Source: Echinococcus granulosus (Eukaryota; Platyhelminthes; Cestoda; Cyclophyllidea; Taeniidae). Taken from it: a stretch of 64,000 bases of DNA. The notes under the pieces were generated by a model. It was not told the origin of the DNA and did no database searches. It saw nothing but the letters and a program-made list of their open reading frames with translations. Shown here piece after piece: positions 35,025-48,275 of the stretch (position 1 is the first letter of the stretch; every line of letters starts with the position of its first letter). The position numbers and the translations under genes are program-made. Location of the stretch: assembly GCF_000524195.1 (NCBI RefSeq), contig NW_020170453.1, forward strand, positions 110,848 through 174,847. The letters are read 5' to 3'.

Positions 35025-37543
35025 ATGGTTTACAATTTGCAAGAGACGGCCCAAGGTTTTTCACTTCCTGTGAGTAATCTTCTTAATCATAGTAATTGCA
35101 TAATCTGTAACGCAAATCTGCATTTCTCATTAGACTTATGTACTCACTTCCTTTCATTCATACAGAAATATTATAGACTGGTAGCACTGTTTATTAATGC
35201 AAAATGGGTAGTTCAATAATGGCTTTGCACTAGAGTTGCCTGACAAACTAGGTACTAGTTCACATCTGCCCTGGTCACGGTTTTTTGTTCATTTACATTG
35301 TCAGTCGTTTGTCCCGCTTACAGCCACAAGCACGCTGCCTTGTTGGTCTCTACGATTTTCAGTCCGGACCCTTGGCTGAGCAGTCAGAAAATGCACGCTT
35401 CTTGGTCGGTTGCCAGTCTGTGACGCCTAATGGAAGCCAGGTATGTCCCATGGAACTGCTTATGAAATACGTCAATTCTTAAACATTTAGTAGTGCCAAA
35501 GGTGTCCTTATCAATTTTTGAAGAAAGTGCGCACCTCTTTTGTTACATTCTTTAAAGGTGCATCTAGTGACTCTAGAGGAAGGGTACTCCTGTCAGTCAT
35601 TACACCTAAGGAGTCAATCTTTCATCCACCCGGACGGTGAAGTCGTTGGCTTGACAGCGCTCCCTGCTGCTCCGCTCCTCTTCGTTTCTGTCTACTCATC
35701 CAGTTAGTTCCGACGTCATTCATCCTTCATTCCTTGAATAATAGAGCTACATTTGTCGTCTTAAATAATGAGTGAGATAGGATTTAATTTTTGCACTACT
35801 TTGCAGTATTCAATCAAAGAATCTGTACACTTGCTACTTTCGTTAGTTCTGCCCATTAGGATGGGTTTTCAGATCAGCATTTTACCAATATTGGTCTGCT
35901 TGCGTCTCCTTCGAAACTGATAACTCTTGCTTTTATCCATTCAGTCTCAGAAAGCAAGACAGAACTGAGCAGCGGTGCTCGAATTTGGCGTCTTCCACCG
36001 CCGCCTCCACAGTCGCTCTCACCGACTGAGTCGGAGGAAGAGAAAGAAATTGATTTCGCGGATCGACCCCCGGAACAGTTGGAGTTCGTCACTAGTGTAC
36101 CCTGCAACGATTTTAACTCGATTAAAAAGTATAGCTCCTAATTTGTCATGCATTTTAAAGAGATTTTTTTTCAGTAATATTTTTTTCTTCCCGGCAGAGT
36201 TGCAGCACACCCCTCTGAAACCTGCAGCGACTTGGTATGTGTATTAGGTCCACCCCTCCCGGGAACACAGCAGTGCGTTCTTTTTCAATTGTAAAACGCA
36301 TCTCATCACCCTCATTGAAGCGTTTCAGTCGCATTGTTCCGCTTTTTCAGCTTTTCGAGCAGCCGAACAGTGTCACCAACATCCAGTTTTCTGGCCATTC
36401 TTAAGGCTGCCTCAGGCGACTACGCCGTCAATACATGTAGCCAACTGCGACTTCCGACGGAAGTCGGTGAGGTCGCAGGGGGATCAATCACCTCTCCCGT
36501 AAATGCTGTTCGATGGTCTCCTCATCGAAACGCCTCCACAGTCGGAGTTGCCTTTGATTCTGGCGTCCTCGGCATTGACACACGTTGCATGCAGTCCGTA
36601 GAGCTCTTCTGACTCGCTGTCAATGTGATTTATTCTAAGATATCTACTTGCATTTCTTTAGGCCTTGTTTCTGGTTGGGTGATGTACACTGGCCATGTGT
36701 ACGTGACATTGATTTTAATCCAAACTTGGATCACATTTTGGCCACTGGTGGCGACGATGGATGCCTCAGTGTGTGGGACCTTCGATCGATTCAGAAGGTC
36801 GGTGCTACCTCACATGGAAACTTTTCATTTAGGAGTGTCAGCTCTGGAACGGTTGGGTTAAAGCCCCTCGTAACTATTCCTGCGCACTCGCACTGGGTAT
36901 GCGAAAATCGGTTCTAGAGTTTTAATGTCATTGTCATGATTAGCATTAGGCAACCAAATCGTTTTTCCACTTGAAGATATGGACTGTACGATACCATCCA
37001 ACTCGAGATCAGCTGCTTCTATCAGCTAGCAGTGATTCTTGCATCTGCCTCTACGGCTTGCCCAGTTTTTCTTCGGAAACTGGGGCCTTGAGTAAAACGG
37101 ATGGCACCAAAGCTAACAGTGGAGGGTCTTCTCCTGCGGAGTCCGAAATCTCTGTTGAAGGGTGAACTCATTTCCATTTTTCACTTTTTTTGAGGATAGC
37201 TTTGACTGGAAAGCCTTGCGTGTTTCAAGCCCATTGTGGTCACTTTGTCACGATATTTAGGGTGTATGCGACTTTAATTTCCTTGGACCTTTCCAGTTTC
37301 TTTGAAATTAATCCGAGGAAATGTTTTTTCAGTTTGGAGGATGGAGTGCTGGGGCGTCTGGAACAGCAGCAGGAGAGCATTTATGCGGTTGACTGGAGCC
37401 CCGTGGATCCCTGGACTTTTGCTTCCGTGAACTATGATGGGCACTTTTTGGTTAACCAGGTGCCCGACAAGGTCAAGCTGGGAATTCTCCTTCAATGCGA
37501 CGACGACGAGGAGGAGGAAGCGGACGACTTTGACAAGGTATAA
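35025..37543 (+). CDS. EIPR1: WD40 protein, EARP/GARP-interacting EIPR1 (TSSC1) family
   Basis: Nine exons join in phase: 35025..35069, 35324..35440, 35558..35702, 35945..36128, 36198..36290, 36351..36593, 36662..36896, 36977..37161, 37333..37543, giving 485 residues (human EIPR1 is about 387). Family landmarks appear in order: RFLVGCQSVTPNGSQVHLV, the GARIWRLP strand, AVRWSPHRNASTVGVAFDSG, CVRDIDFNPNLDHILATGGD, AHSHWIWTVRYHPTRDQLLL and SIYAVDWSPVDPWTFASVNY. EIPR1 links to the EARP/GARP tethering complexes and acts in endosomal recycling and dense-core-vesicle biogenesis. Differences from vertebrates are a Pro/Ser/Glu-rich insertion after the second blade, a Ser/Gly-rich loop, and an acidic tail after the usual C-terminus. 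The joins at 36290/36351 and 36593/36662 were chosen by phase and family alignment and are the least certain. Confidence 0.82.
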
Positions 37544-37965
37544 CCAATGCTAATGGTTTTGTGAGGGTCAATGATACATCCACTCTGTGACCAAATGTTT
37601 TTTTGGTTTGTATCCTCTGCTTGGTAGTAAAAGTTTTTTCTTACCCTACCATATTTGTCCACTTGAATCGCCAATGCTCAAACTAGCCTTGTTAAAATCT
37701 AAAGTTTAAGTGATCAGTGTACCGCTTTTCGGGAGGCACCGGAGGTCTGTCTAGCTTCAAATCAGTGAGATCACTCAAAATATGCGCCTCCAGCCTTCTG
37801 CTTAGTAGAATTCTCGAAAACACTCCACATAAACAAGAGAATGGCTCAAATGACACAATGTGATCTGCTGGGATAGGATGGTACAAAGGGCGAGTGGGAT
37901 GCATAAAACAAAAAATAGTTGTGTCATAAGAGAGGCAGGGTGGATTGGAAGGAGGTAAAGGCATA
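37544..37965. other. Convergent intergenic interval
   Basis: Only 422 bp separate the stop codons of the plus-strand EIPR1 gene and the minus-strand BTB gene, so both 3' UTRs share this space and may overlap. Confidence 0.5.
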
Positions 37966-40900
37966 TCAAGAGACGGGAAAGAAAAGGATGTACGGCACGT
38001 GAGGCGCCTCGCCCACAACCCCCAGGGTGCTCACCAAGTGCTTGTCTGCACTGCCACTTCCACCACCGATGGCATCGCCACTGACACTGCTACTCCCGAA
38101 AGCGAAATCGAAGTTCACGAGTCTATAGGAGGTTGGTGGAGTGTGCTCTGTTGCCATCAAGCTCGAGTCGTTCGTATCTATGGTGAAGGTGGCGGAGGGG
38201 ATGTGAGTGTGTACGGTGACACGGGAGCGGGCAGGCGCTCTGCTGAAGTAGCAACGTGTGTTTCGACCCTCCTCCGGCGTCACCGATAGCAAGTAGTAGT
38301 GGTTACTCTTCAGCTGCCATGGTACAAAAGCAGTAATACGGTTACGCATACTAGTGAGATTATTAGTGAGTTAGTGAGGTCAGTAAATCACCTTGATGGG
38401 TCGAGAAAAGCGCGTCTCGACCACGGGGCTAGTGGACTGGGCACAGTTGAGGGTTACCTCCAGCGCGCACAGTGCTCCGCTGCGCGACTCCACAGACTTG
38501 AAGAGGGTCCTTGGGATGGTCGTGGAGGGTGACGAGGCTGCCTCCGTCGTCCGACTTAATCTCGGGTGCGCATTGCTTCCATGGCTAGATGACCTTGAAA
38601 TGAATGTACGCAGTTGGCTAGATTCGTGAATTTAGGGGGCTGGATACTTTATAACTATGTGGTATGTCTCTTACTCGCGTCGTCTCCTGCTGTCATTGCT
38701 AGAGCGTAGGTAGGATGACATTTGGATGCCCGCGTGCCTATGCCCACGTCGGTGGCCACTGCCACCACTGATGAGAGTGGACACGCCGGTGCTACGGTAA
38801 GTGACTGGAAAGCCACCATTGGGGCTGTTGACCTCAGCGCTCTGATTTAGAGTGCACTGCCGCACCTCCACCTTCACTTTGAGTTGTGTCCCCTTGTTCA
38901 TTGGCCGGAAGAGACCCACGCCGGCGAGGAACACTGCTTGCGAAACCTAATAACTGCTACTTGTTTTAATTCAGTAGCTGTTGTGGGTGACTCGCACCCA
39001 TGCCTCAGGGGTCATTGTCGGTTTTTAATTATTGAATGCTTAATGAAGTGAAGAAAAGCAAGCATTTAAAATTAGTCCAAGTGTCTGCTGCTCTGCTAGT
39101 TGCCTTGATGCATATCTACCGCTCACGTGATCGAACTTGAGAAAATTTTGCATTCGAGAAGATACAGAATCGACAAGTGGGTTGTGTCACTTCAAACCCT
39201 TGAGGTCTTATTTCCTCCGTTTCGCGGAGCTCCTTTTTTCATTCCTAGTAGTCCTCACCGCAAAGAAGAGAGCACGACAGAAGTCTGGTTTTCACTTGCA
39301 CTACTTAAATCCATCTCATTTTAGAGTGACAGCGCTCTTAGTAATCGCTAAGATCAACCTGTGTCACAGGCATGAGTCACTGTAAGTAGCCAGGTAGGAT
39401 TAATTATTCATTCCATATTCACTCTTTTTATTCCCAGTGAAGAAGAAAGCCAATTGAAGGCTCATTTGCAATTATTTTCAGTCCGCTGCCTACTTCGTCC
39501 TGACACTCAGTTGGTTGCTTCCTGGTGCTCTCTTCTCGTTTTCTACTTATTCTCCGACATTGTTAGGTCGTAATATGAAGTAATTCAATCACTAATACTG
39601 TACCTGTGATATTTTATAGTAAATCAAGTAAGCACAGGATCTTCTTTGAGGAGTTATCAACGTTGTTTACCATCGTGCAACGGCTTTACAAGTTCAGGTA
39701 AGGGAATTTTTTTTTCCACAAATATTGTAAGTAGTCCAATTTTTCCCAAAATTTATCTATAAAAGAAACCGTTTTGAGGGAGAAGGTGCAAGACACCCAC
39801 TTCTTATTGAAGGGTTTTCTCTCTCTTTTCTGTATTCTAAGTAGTAAAAAATCAAAGAGACCTAAGCGATCGAACTCTCCTATCGTTGAGATAATCTCTA
39901 CTACAACCTGTCATCCTACATTTGTATGCTACACCTCGGATCTTTTTCAACTCGCCTTCCCACTGCTGTGCTTCATTCTACAAGAAGGGGTGAGGGCGAG
40001 GTGAGGCAGTAGCTCTCTCTCGTCCTGAGATGTGATATGTGGCCTTCCCGCGGGTAAGTTAAGGCCTGGTGGGGTCATGCATTGTCTTGTACAAACAGCT
40101 CATTCTTCTGCCTGATTGATCCATCCAGATTAGTTCTGAAGAAGCCGTTTTTCATTCACGCATTCTTTTTTCCTTCACCGACTTCGCCTTTACAGGTGAA
40201 GGCAGTGGAAATGACTTTTTCTGTCACCACCTCCAATAAGATTCGATAGCGACTCGTTGTCAAGAATAGAGGCCCTTTTTGAAAAGGACGTAACATCACC
40301 AGAAGCAATTTTTGGGTGGTGCTTTCTGCTATCGCATTCCTCACCCTCTCGAAATGCCACGCAACAAATTTGACGCGAGCCTTCTGCCTCTTTGGGACTG
40401 CGCTACAATCAGTCCGGAAAATGAACAGGTTCGAATCACGACCGCTAGATTACCCGGACGCTTGATGTTTTGAAGGCTCAGAATAGGAGGAATGCCGTAA
40501 AGAGTGGAATAAAGAGCATTGTATCAAGAGACTACACCTGTCGTTGGTGGTGGTGACAATGCCAAATGAAATTTCTACACCAAGATTATGCTTGGAAATG
40601 GCCTACCTTGAAGATGACGTACTCGGTGTCCGACCAGTAGGCCTCCTTGCTGGTGAGTGCGACTGTCCGTGTGAAGCGTCGGCACTTGTGAATCTGTGGA
40701 CCCTTTCGTTTTTGCGGGGATATATTTGTCTCACCCTCCTGCTCCATACTGCTCGTCGTCTCCGCTGTCTCCTTCCCCGCTGCGTTTTCGCTCTCCGCAA
40801 ACATCTTGGTGGCGATTTGTAGGAGAATGGTGTGTTGCTGTACGGAGGGTTAAACAAAGGCTGTTTTTAATTGTAAAATCGAGTTCATCAATGCTTGCTG

Positions 40901-43900
40901 CACCGGTTTGAAATAGCTTACCACTTCAAGACTGAGAATATCCGATTTGGAGACGTGGATGATGAAGTCTTCCAGGGACATGGTAGTGAAGCGAATATAG
41001 GGAAGGAAGTCCCCCATAACTCCAGCCACGTTGAGGGTATTGTCAGTAATACCCGTGCGAGCACACTCAAGTTTACTCCAACGCATCAACGCTTCAAATA
41101 TTTCCCATTCCTCGCAATACAGCGTCTCCCTACTGATCAACCTAAGCAGGGTCTGGCGCTCGAGGTAGGTGAAGTGCTCGGAAGTGAGCACTTCTGGAGT
41201 CTACAAATGCACGCGTGTTTGCAAATTTCATACAACTTACCAAGACGTCAATTGTGTGCCAACAGATCTTGAAGAGTTCATCCTCGTCCATTGTGGAGCA
41301 TCGATTCAGTTGCAAAAGCACGTTTTGAGGCGTCATCAAGCTCTTGGCAGGAAGAAGATTGCACAAGACCTTCAAGCTTTGTGAATAATATTTAAATCCT
41401 GAGGGGAATAATAGGAGGGAGACAAAGGGGGGGGGGGAAATGAGCGCTGTTTTTTTCCTTTTTGAAACCTGGTCTTACCCGTTTACGACTGCAAAGGTCC
41501 CGTTTTGAAGTGAACAACGCTCGTTTATTGGCTGATTACTTGGCATGATACGATGACAGGATGCCAGCAAGTCTTCCCTTCCTATGCACTGATGAAACAA
41601 TTCACTGCCGTGTTTGAGAAAGGCTTGCATGCGCACTTAGTTGATCACTATTTTCTTCTCAGTTTCACCTTGAGAAAGAGAGCCGCGCTTTTCGATAAAA
41701 ACCATCATTACTCGCGATGAATTCGTACAATGGAATTAACCGCACCAAGGGAGTGGGAAGAGGCGTTTCACATGATGCTCTGCTTAAACAAAAGCCTTGT
41801 TATTTATAATTTTTGATGCTTAGGTAACCGTGTGCCACTAATCGCCATTGCATTCATGCTTCACGATCCGCACACAACGCCCCTGGCCTCAGTAGCGTTC
41901 TCGTTGCCTTATCACTCAATCGGCTTCTGGAAGTTGAAACCATGCAAAAATAAGATGGCTTGAGTCAGACGGAGGTTTCCCTTTTCACTTCGTGGTGTGC
42001 CTAAGCTATCGGTTGGAGATATGAGCCAATGGATACCGCTGGACTAGCAAGAGCACATATCACTTTTTGGTGATGGTCAAAGCTTTTTACACGAATCGCG
42101 GTGTAAACTTGCCTCCTTTTTTAACCCTCACAAGGTGTCAAAACGCATGAAATCTCAGGGTTCAGTGAATAAATGTTGATTGCGATGGTATTCGATGCCA
42201 TTCCGCAGTAGGAAGATGAATGAATGGGTGGGGAATCGTCTATTCTCGGTGCTTTATACGATGTATGCAGGCAGATAGATGGTAAATTTGAGATGGTCTA
42301 AGCGGATTATGGAATGGCTAAATAAATAGATGCAAAAATTAATGGGTGAACGAACAGATGGATGTGGATTGGCCGAATGGATGGGTGGATACGGGTGAAT
42401 GGGTAGACACATATCGAAATGGACTGTCCAAGGACTAAGTCAGATGCATGGATAGATAAACCTGTCGATCTATGATTGTGTGGTGTAAGTATTGATGGAC
42501 ACTTTGACTTCCGGACAGGTTTGGGGTTGTGCCACCACCACTTAGCTACAAGACCTCACTTAGGAGTAACCCCTTACTTCAGACTAGACTGTTGCCATCG
42601 CCGTCGATGCACAATTAATTTGAATAACGAGATGTGGAGGCAAGACCAACGTCTCGCTTGGGTACCACTCCAGCGACTGTAAGGCCAAATATCGCCCATC
42701 CAAAAGTACTCCAAGGCGTTTTATTTGAGCAAGGCAAACAAATCCAGATAATTTCTATCAAACATGAATTACCGACACCTTCTGGTTTGCTCTTATTCGG
42801 AATTATCTCACCTTATTAGAAGCGTTTTGGAGGGGATGGCCTTACGCGCGAAGGCAGTGCAAAATATCAGAGTCTTTATTAAAACGTTGTCTATTAGCAT
42901 TCCGTCATCCTAATAAATTCTTTTAAGAATGTTTAGTTACATTTTCACTGTTCAAATAAGCGAACCACGTAAGTCTCATTTTAGGTGCTGCTACTTATGA
43001 CTTGGGAAAAAAATGTCATAATCATATGTTACTTACAATGAGTCGATTCTTGCAGGCCGTCGCGAGTGGTGTGAGGAGGTATTTTTTGGCTGCGTAAAGG
43101 GTGTCATAGAGGTCATCAAGGGTGTCTGTCAAGGTCATGTCATCGTAGTAGATATAATGCAAGCACTGTTGAAAGGCCTACAGAAAAAGGCAACGAAACA
43201 CAATAAAGACGTTGTAATGATGGGCCAGTTGGATGGACTATCTAGGCAGTCCATGATATTAGGCTCCCTTAACGATTCAATTACCTTGCAGGACTTCATG
43301 TCATTCAAGGCCCAAGTTCCCTAAGCGACATTAGCGGAGGATGATGAGATTGTTTCAAATAACATATTGGATTAGTCACCATCTAGTGGTTTTTAGAGTC
43401 TTTGATATATCTGGGAAGTATGATTCATGGGAGACGTTTTTTTCTTTAAACAAAATAAAACTGTGATTTAGGAAAAAGGCCTTATTATATCCACTTATGC
43501 ATAGGGCAAAAAATTGGTAAGTAAAAATGCATTTTGCGATTCGGGTGCCAAAGAGAAAACTTAATCGAAGTGCTATACAGGATTTGAGTTTCACTCATTC
43601 ATTAAAGAGTACACTTGCGACCCTAGGACACACCCGTAATTTTTAAAAGTAAGTCTAAAATGCAGTGGTTCTCCTTGTCGCTGTGCTTGCATTAGCAGTT
43701 CTGCAAAAGGAAGATTGGTAGCCTGCAAACCTTCCTCCTAACTTAATTAGAGGGGCAAAGTAGACCACATGCATATGGCACATGGCATCTTGTCAATAAA
43801 ATGAGCTCCCGAATTCAGAATTTATAGTCGGGATAGTTGAATTCAATCTGCCTTTAATCACTTTAACTTCTAATGAGAAAATTGCAACTTCTAGCTCTGT

Positions 43901-46900
43901 AACTGTTGCAACATTCATGGGTTTGGTAGTTTTGAGCAATTGGCGTTTACCATCGTTCAAGTCAGCTAATTATTTGCATCTCAAAATTCGGGCAATGTAA
44001 ACGGGAAGCAAAGACTCACACAGTAAGTAATTCATCAAACCCAGTTAAAATTCTAATCATACTTACTTTTTTGAGTTTTTATTGATTGATGAGCAAATAT
44101 TTTAACAGACAAGTAATCCAATTTTTATCGTGATTCATTTCTGAAATTCTCCAAAGTCATCAACTTTTGATTTTTAAATACCATTCTTGGAGTATTGCTG
44201 CGGTGATAAGCTAAATTGAAGGCTTAAAATTACGCTCAAGTGATATCTAATTGTGGCATCATGCGGGATCCTCTAGACTAGCGCGTTCAAGACATCTCTT
44301 ATGGTTCCGAGCATAACACAGAATTATTACTACTTCAGAGAACATAACTTGACATGGAGCCTCTGATATACTTCTCTATAGACTTTGGTAGGCAGCTTCA
44401 GCTCATAGAGCCCTAATTTTCTTTGGAGATTTGGGATTTCAGGTTCTCACAAATCCATGGTTAATTGAAACATTGGGTATCTTATGGGAGTTTTAGTAGT
44501 CACATTCCATAATGAATGTTTTTAAGCATCACTTACACCACAATTTGTGAATTATTTCTCTCTAAGAAATGCTAGGAAATGCGTAAGTGTAATCTGTAAG
44601 GAGCCTTCTTGCGGCTAGAAGTTTTGAAATGTCGATCAGGTAACGATACATAGGAAAACTTTCAAACCATATGCTTAATAGCTAAAATTATGTTAAATTT
44701 TCAGGCAATATGTATTTAACATTAAGTAATTGTTTCAAAACTAATTTTTTTTTCGTTCAGAAAACTTCATCATTTTTCCATGTACTCAAGGAGCAATATT
44801 TTACTTACTGCTGGGGTAACGTCAGTAACATGCATTTCCATGGCTACCACTGGCGTCGCTATTGCGCCAGCCACTGATGGTGTAGCGGTTGGGGGCCTCG
44901 TACTTAGTACCCCTGTGGCTTCCGCGAATGCACCGAAGAACATCGCTTCAAAGACCGGCGAGGCGATAGCCAAAACAAGGCGATGCGCAGCAAACCGCTT
45001 CACCTTGCTGTGAGCTACCTCCTTGGCAGTTGATTGTGTCACCGAATTGGTCGACTGTGGAACTACTTTTGCTCGATCTTTGCTCTTATTTCTGCCTCCA
45101 TCCTTCTGACACAACGACTCTATATCGATATCTGAGATGTCAGAGAGGTGACACATCACAGCCGTATTCGTAGTTTTAGTGAAGTATGGGCAGACCTCAG
45201 AGGGCGATGAGGAAGTGGAGGTTGGAGAGGAGGAGATTGAAGATGGTGTCTCTGGAGTGTCTGCAGTGTCTCGCATTGAGAGTAGCATCGCCGCCAGTGT
45301 TTTTGCCTTTTCTGCAACTGTCGCCTCCCGATTTCTAGCTTCTGTCTCCAAATCCTCCGCATCTGAGGCCGCCGGCGTGGTCTGTGCAACAGCAGAGGCA
45401 TTGCCGGAGGCCTGAGCGATGGCTGAGGTGATTCTACGCTGTTGCTCAGTGTTCTGACGACGCTGTGCTGAGGCAGTCGAACGTCGGGAAGTCGGACACA
45501 TAGGTGGACGTGGGGAGAGCACACCATTGCATTGACTGTCTCTTTTACGTGTTTTGCTTTCTTGTCTTCCTGCTTTTTCCCATCCCTCACCTCCTCCGAT
45601 GTAGAAATAGACGTCTGTAAAGCGTTCTGTGCACAGTATGCTGCGCAGCCGGTCTTGAATGCTCTTACAATTGGTCTACGAATAAGAACAAAACCATCGA
45701 GACTGCAAGAAATGGCGGTTACTGAAATAATACGGTCTTTGACAACACACACCCTCCAATCCGTTGGAGTGACCACGTTTTCATGCTCCTCGGGTTCGTT
45801 GGCTTCGAATGGGACTTCAGGGAAGACGTCCGAGTCACCGACTGGGTCATCAACGAGCAGTCTGTTAAGGTAGCGGTCAAATAGGTTGTCATTTGTAACA
45901 GTGGTGGTAGAACGATGTCCTGGCGTCTCGATAGGCGGGTACCAGTGTTGACTTCTGTTGGTGTGTCCGCTGCCTCGCGCAAAGTAGGGACTCACCAAGG
46001 AAGGCTCCAGTGGGCTCTCATCGTCGAGTTCTGCCAAACTGGCGAAAACATCGTTGTGTCGTGTTGAGGCTCTGTGAGGTCCTGCTGAATGATTCCCATC
46101 CACTCCAAGTCGAATAGTGCTGGAGACTGCTCCACGATTTTGGGCGGCTGGAAGAAGAGATAATTATATTGTCATTTGTGTGCAATTAGTTACTTTCATT
46201 TTGCGTCGAGGTCGATGTGAAGACAAGTGGGCGTCGCCACCTTGGTCCAAGAATTAGCCAATTCATGGGTCAGAGGCTAATTATGCCTCTTCTCTATGCC
46301 CTTTGATTGACAGGACGATATAAGGTAGCCGCTTAAGCATGACCTTTTTTGTTTACTTCAATGGAAGACTTGTGTCGATCAAAGTCGACTGAAGACGTAA
46401 ACGACTTAATCTCTGTGACCCTTATTGAGCTGCTTATGTAGGTAGGTAGGCAGCATAAATAGTCAGCAGCACAATTGAATTTTCACACAATTTTACAAGA
46501 CGATACCATCACTCGACCTTAGAGGACCCTCCTGCTTCTGTTGAAGAAAGGCTGGTGTGGTTTAATCGCCATCTATAAATAGAAGTTATGGTGGTTCTTG
46601 TGCTGCAAGGATGGAGGGGCAGCTAGCGGGTCTTTGTGACAAGAAGAAGAGAGTCGGTCTGGGCTCAGGAGGCGGTGCTGCTTTAAACACGAGGGGTCTC
46701 CATTTTATTAATTTTAAATACGATTGGGTAAATGGCAGTATGTTAATCCCATTTCTACGTCAGAATCACTTCACCAGCGGCGCTTCCAGACATGGCAGGT
46801 GACCACGCGAGTAAATAGAGATAGCCTCCTTCTGTCAGGATCACGGCTAGCGTGAAGGTCATGACAACACCGCAAAGCGCTTACTTGTGGTGAATCAGAA

Positions 46901-48275
46901 TTTGAATAAGGGAATGGAAAAAAAACGAGATGAGGTCATTTTTTTCATACCACCTTTACAAGTGGCACTGTCCCTCTCACTTTCCTTTTTTTGGGCCTGT
47001 ACTGGGTGGCAGAAGCCTATGCTAATGAGGGAAGTTCATTAACATTGCCTAGTTCTCACTGACACATCATTATAATGCCTTGACTCAACTCTCCTTACTC
47101 ACTTCCCTTGGGGTGCCAAACTAGCCACTTTTTCAACCGCCACAGAAAGTATCTGGTAGGTTATGGTGCGAGATGTGATGTTCGAGGTGATTCCGTGCTT
47201 CAACACCGCTTAAGGGGGCTCCCCTCCAATTAGTAGCAAGGTCCAAAAATAGTGGTTTTTAGGGATCAAAGTAACCACGGTACTAATCATTTCTGAGAAT
47301 TAAAATAAAAAATTGTGACCTTAGAAATGAATAGTTCTCAATGACTTCTTCTTCTACGAGAACGGCGTCTGAAGGCCATAATCGGAGATCCTGAGCCACA
47401 GCAAATAACCCTGGTTACGACTGTTCATCGTTAAGTTGGACGGTTTGAGCCCTTCGGATCTTCAGAGAACTTAAAACTACCTAAACAGGTACTAAAACCG
47501 TGTCAATCAACCTTTGAGGAGGAGGTAGAGCCTTCACTGTCTGTTACACAGGCATTGGCTGATGGACAACAACAATGCTACTTGTCTTTTGTTCGAGGGT
47601 GTCGAAACAATTTTAAGTAAAATCACTTGCAAGAATTTGAAAGCTATCATCTCATTCTCTTTGGGGTGGTGGGGAGGAATGAACCAGCCTCGAAAGAAAA
47701 CCTTAAAAAAATCTATCTCGATAAAGCCACCGGATTAATTTACTCTCATTCACTGTAAGAAGGAGTCTCCTCTCAGCTCGAGGCAATCATTTTCTCACAT
47801 ACTACCTCCTCTAATCCATTTTCAGCGTGTGTGTGTATGCTACTCCGTGGTAATTAAGATGCCTTACCTACCTCAACTCCCCACACGACCATTCTATGCG
47901 ATTACCACAGGCTGCCAAATTACTCATTCACCTATTTTTGCACTGGTAGAATCTTGGTAAACCATTTCCAATCCTAGCCTCACCCTAATTGTCATTCATT
48001 TGACCATAAGGAAGGGCAATCACATGACCTGAAGGTGGCATGACAACAGCTGACCCTGCTGTCGGTCGCTAAAGTAAAGGTTATAATCTGGCATTAAACT
48101 TACAGTCCAGGGAAGCGAAGGAATTGTGCAGGCTCAGTCGGTCAAGTCGAATGTCAGGCGAGCTGGCTATGTCGGTGCCCGAGTTATCCGTCCCCGCGTC
48201 GTTCCGAAGGATGCTGGTGTCGAACGGATCAACGTCGTTTTGGACGGCTGTCTGGATAGAGATGTCGTCACTCAT
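37966..48275 (-). CDS. BTB-BACK-PHR protein related to BTBD3/BTBD6, with long N-terminal extension
   Basis: Ten exons: 48275..48104, 46147..45549, 45453..44809, 43177..43037, 41342..41241, 41200..40922, 40837..40607, 38946..38675, 38593..38392, 38313..37966. All junctions agree in phase and give 996 residues. Residues 1 to ~400 are Ser/Thr/Ala-rich and poorly conserved. The BTB fold follows at ~410-519 (RFAAHRLVLAIASPVFEAMF, later DTLYAAKKYLLTPLATACKN), then BACK at ~520-646 (SEHFTYLERQTLLRLISRET, MRWSKLECARTGI, YIRFTTMSLEDFI). The PHR domain runs ~690-996 (AVFLAGVGLFRP, FSRPIKLKSNHYYLLSV, end YILFFPV). Relatives are cullin-3 adaptors. The protein is about twice the usual ~480 residues, with insertions in BTB and PHR. 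The 95-bp intron 45548..45454 is inferred from a necessary frame change; its exact sites are the weakest call. Intron 43036..41343 holds a degenerate tetranucleotide tract. Confidence 0.8.
41427..41437 (+). repeat. G homopolymer (11 bases)
   Basis: A run of 11 G inside an intron of the BTB gene; prone to sequencing error and length variation. Confidence 0.9.
42216..42470 (+). repeat. Degenerate TGGA/GAATGG tetranucleotide-like tract
   Basis: Many imperfect GATGGATG and GAATGGGTGG units occur in succession within the BTB gene intron. This is a decayed microsatellite. Confidence 0.6.

Noticed and set aside
45156..45548. Downstream part of the long minus-strand frame that begins at 46103
   Set aside because: The frame is convincing only down to about 45549. 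After that the BTB-containing protein continues in another frame, which the inferred 95-bp intron explains.
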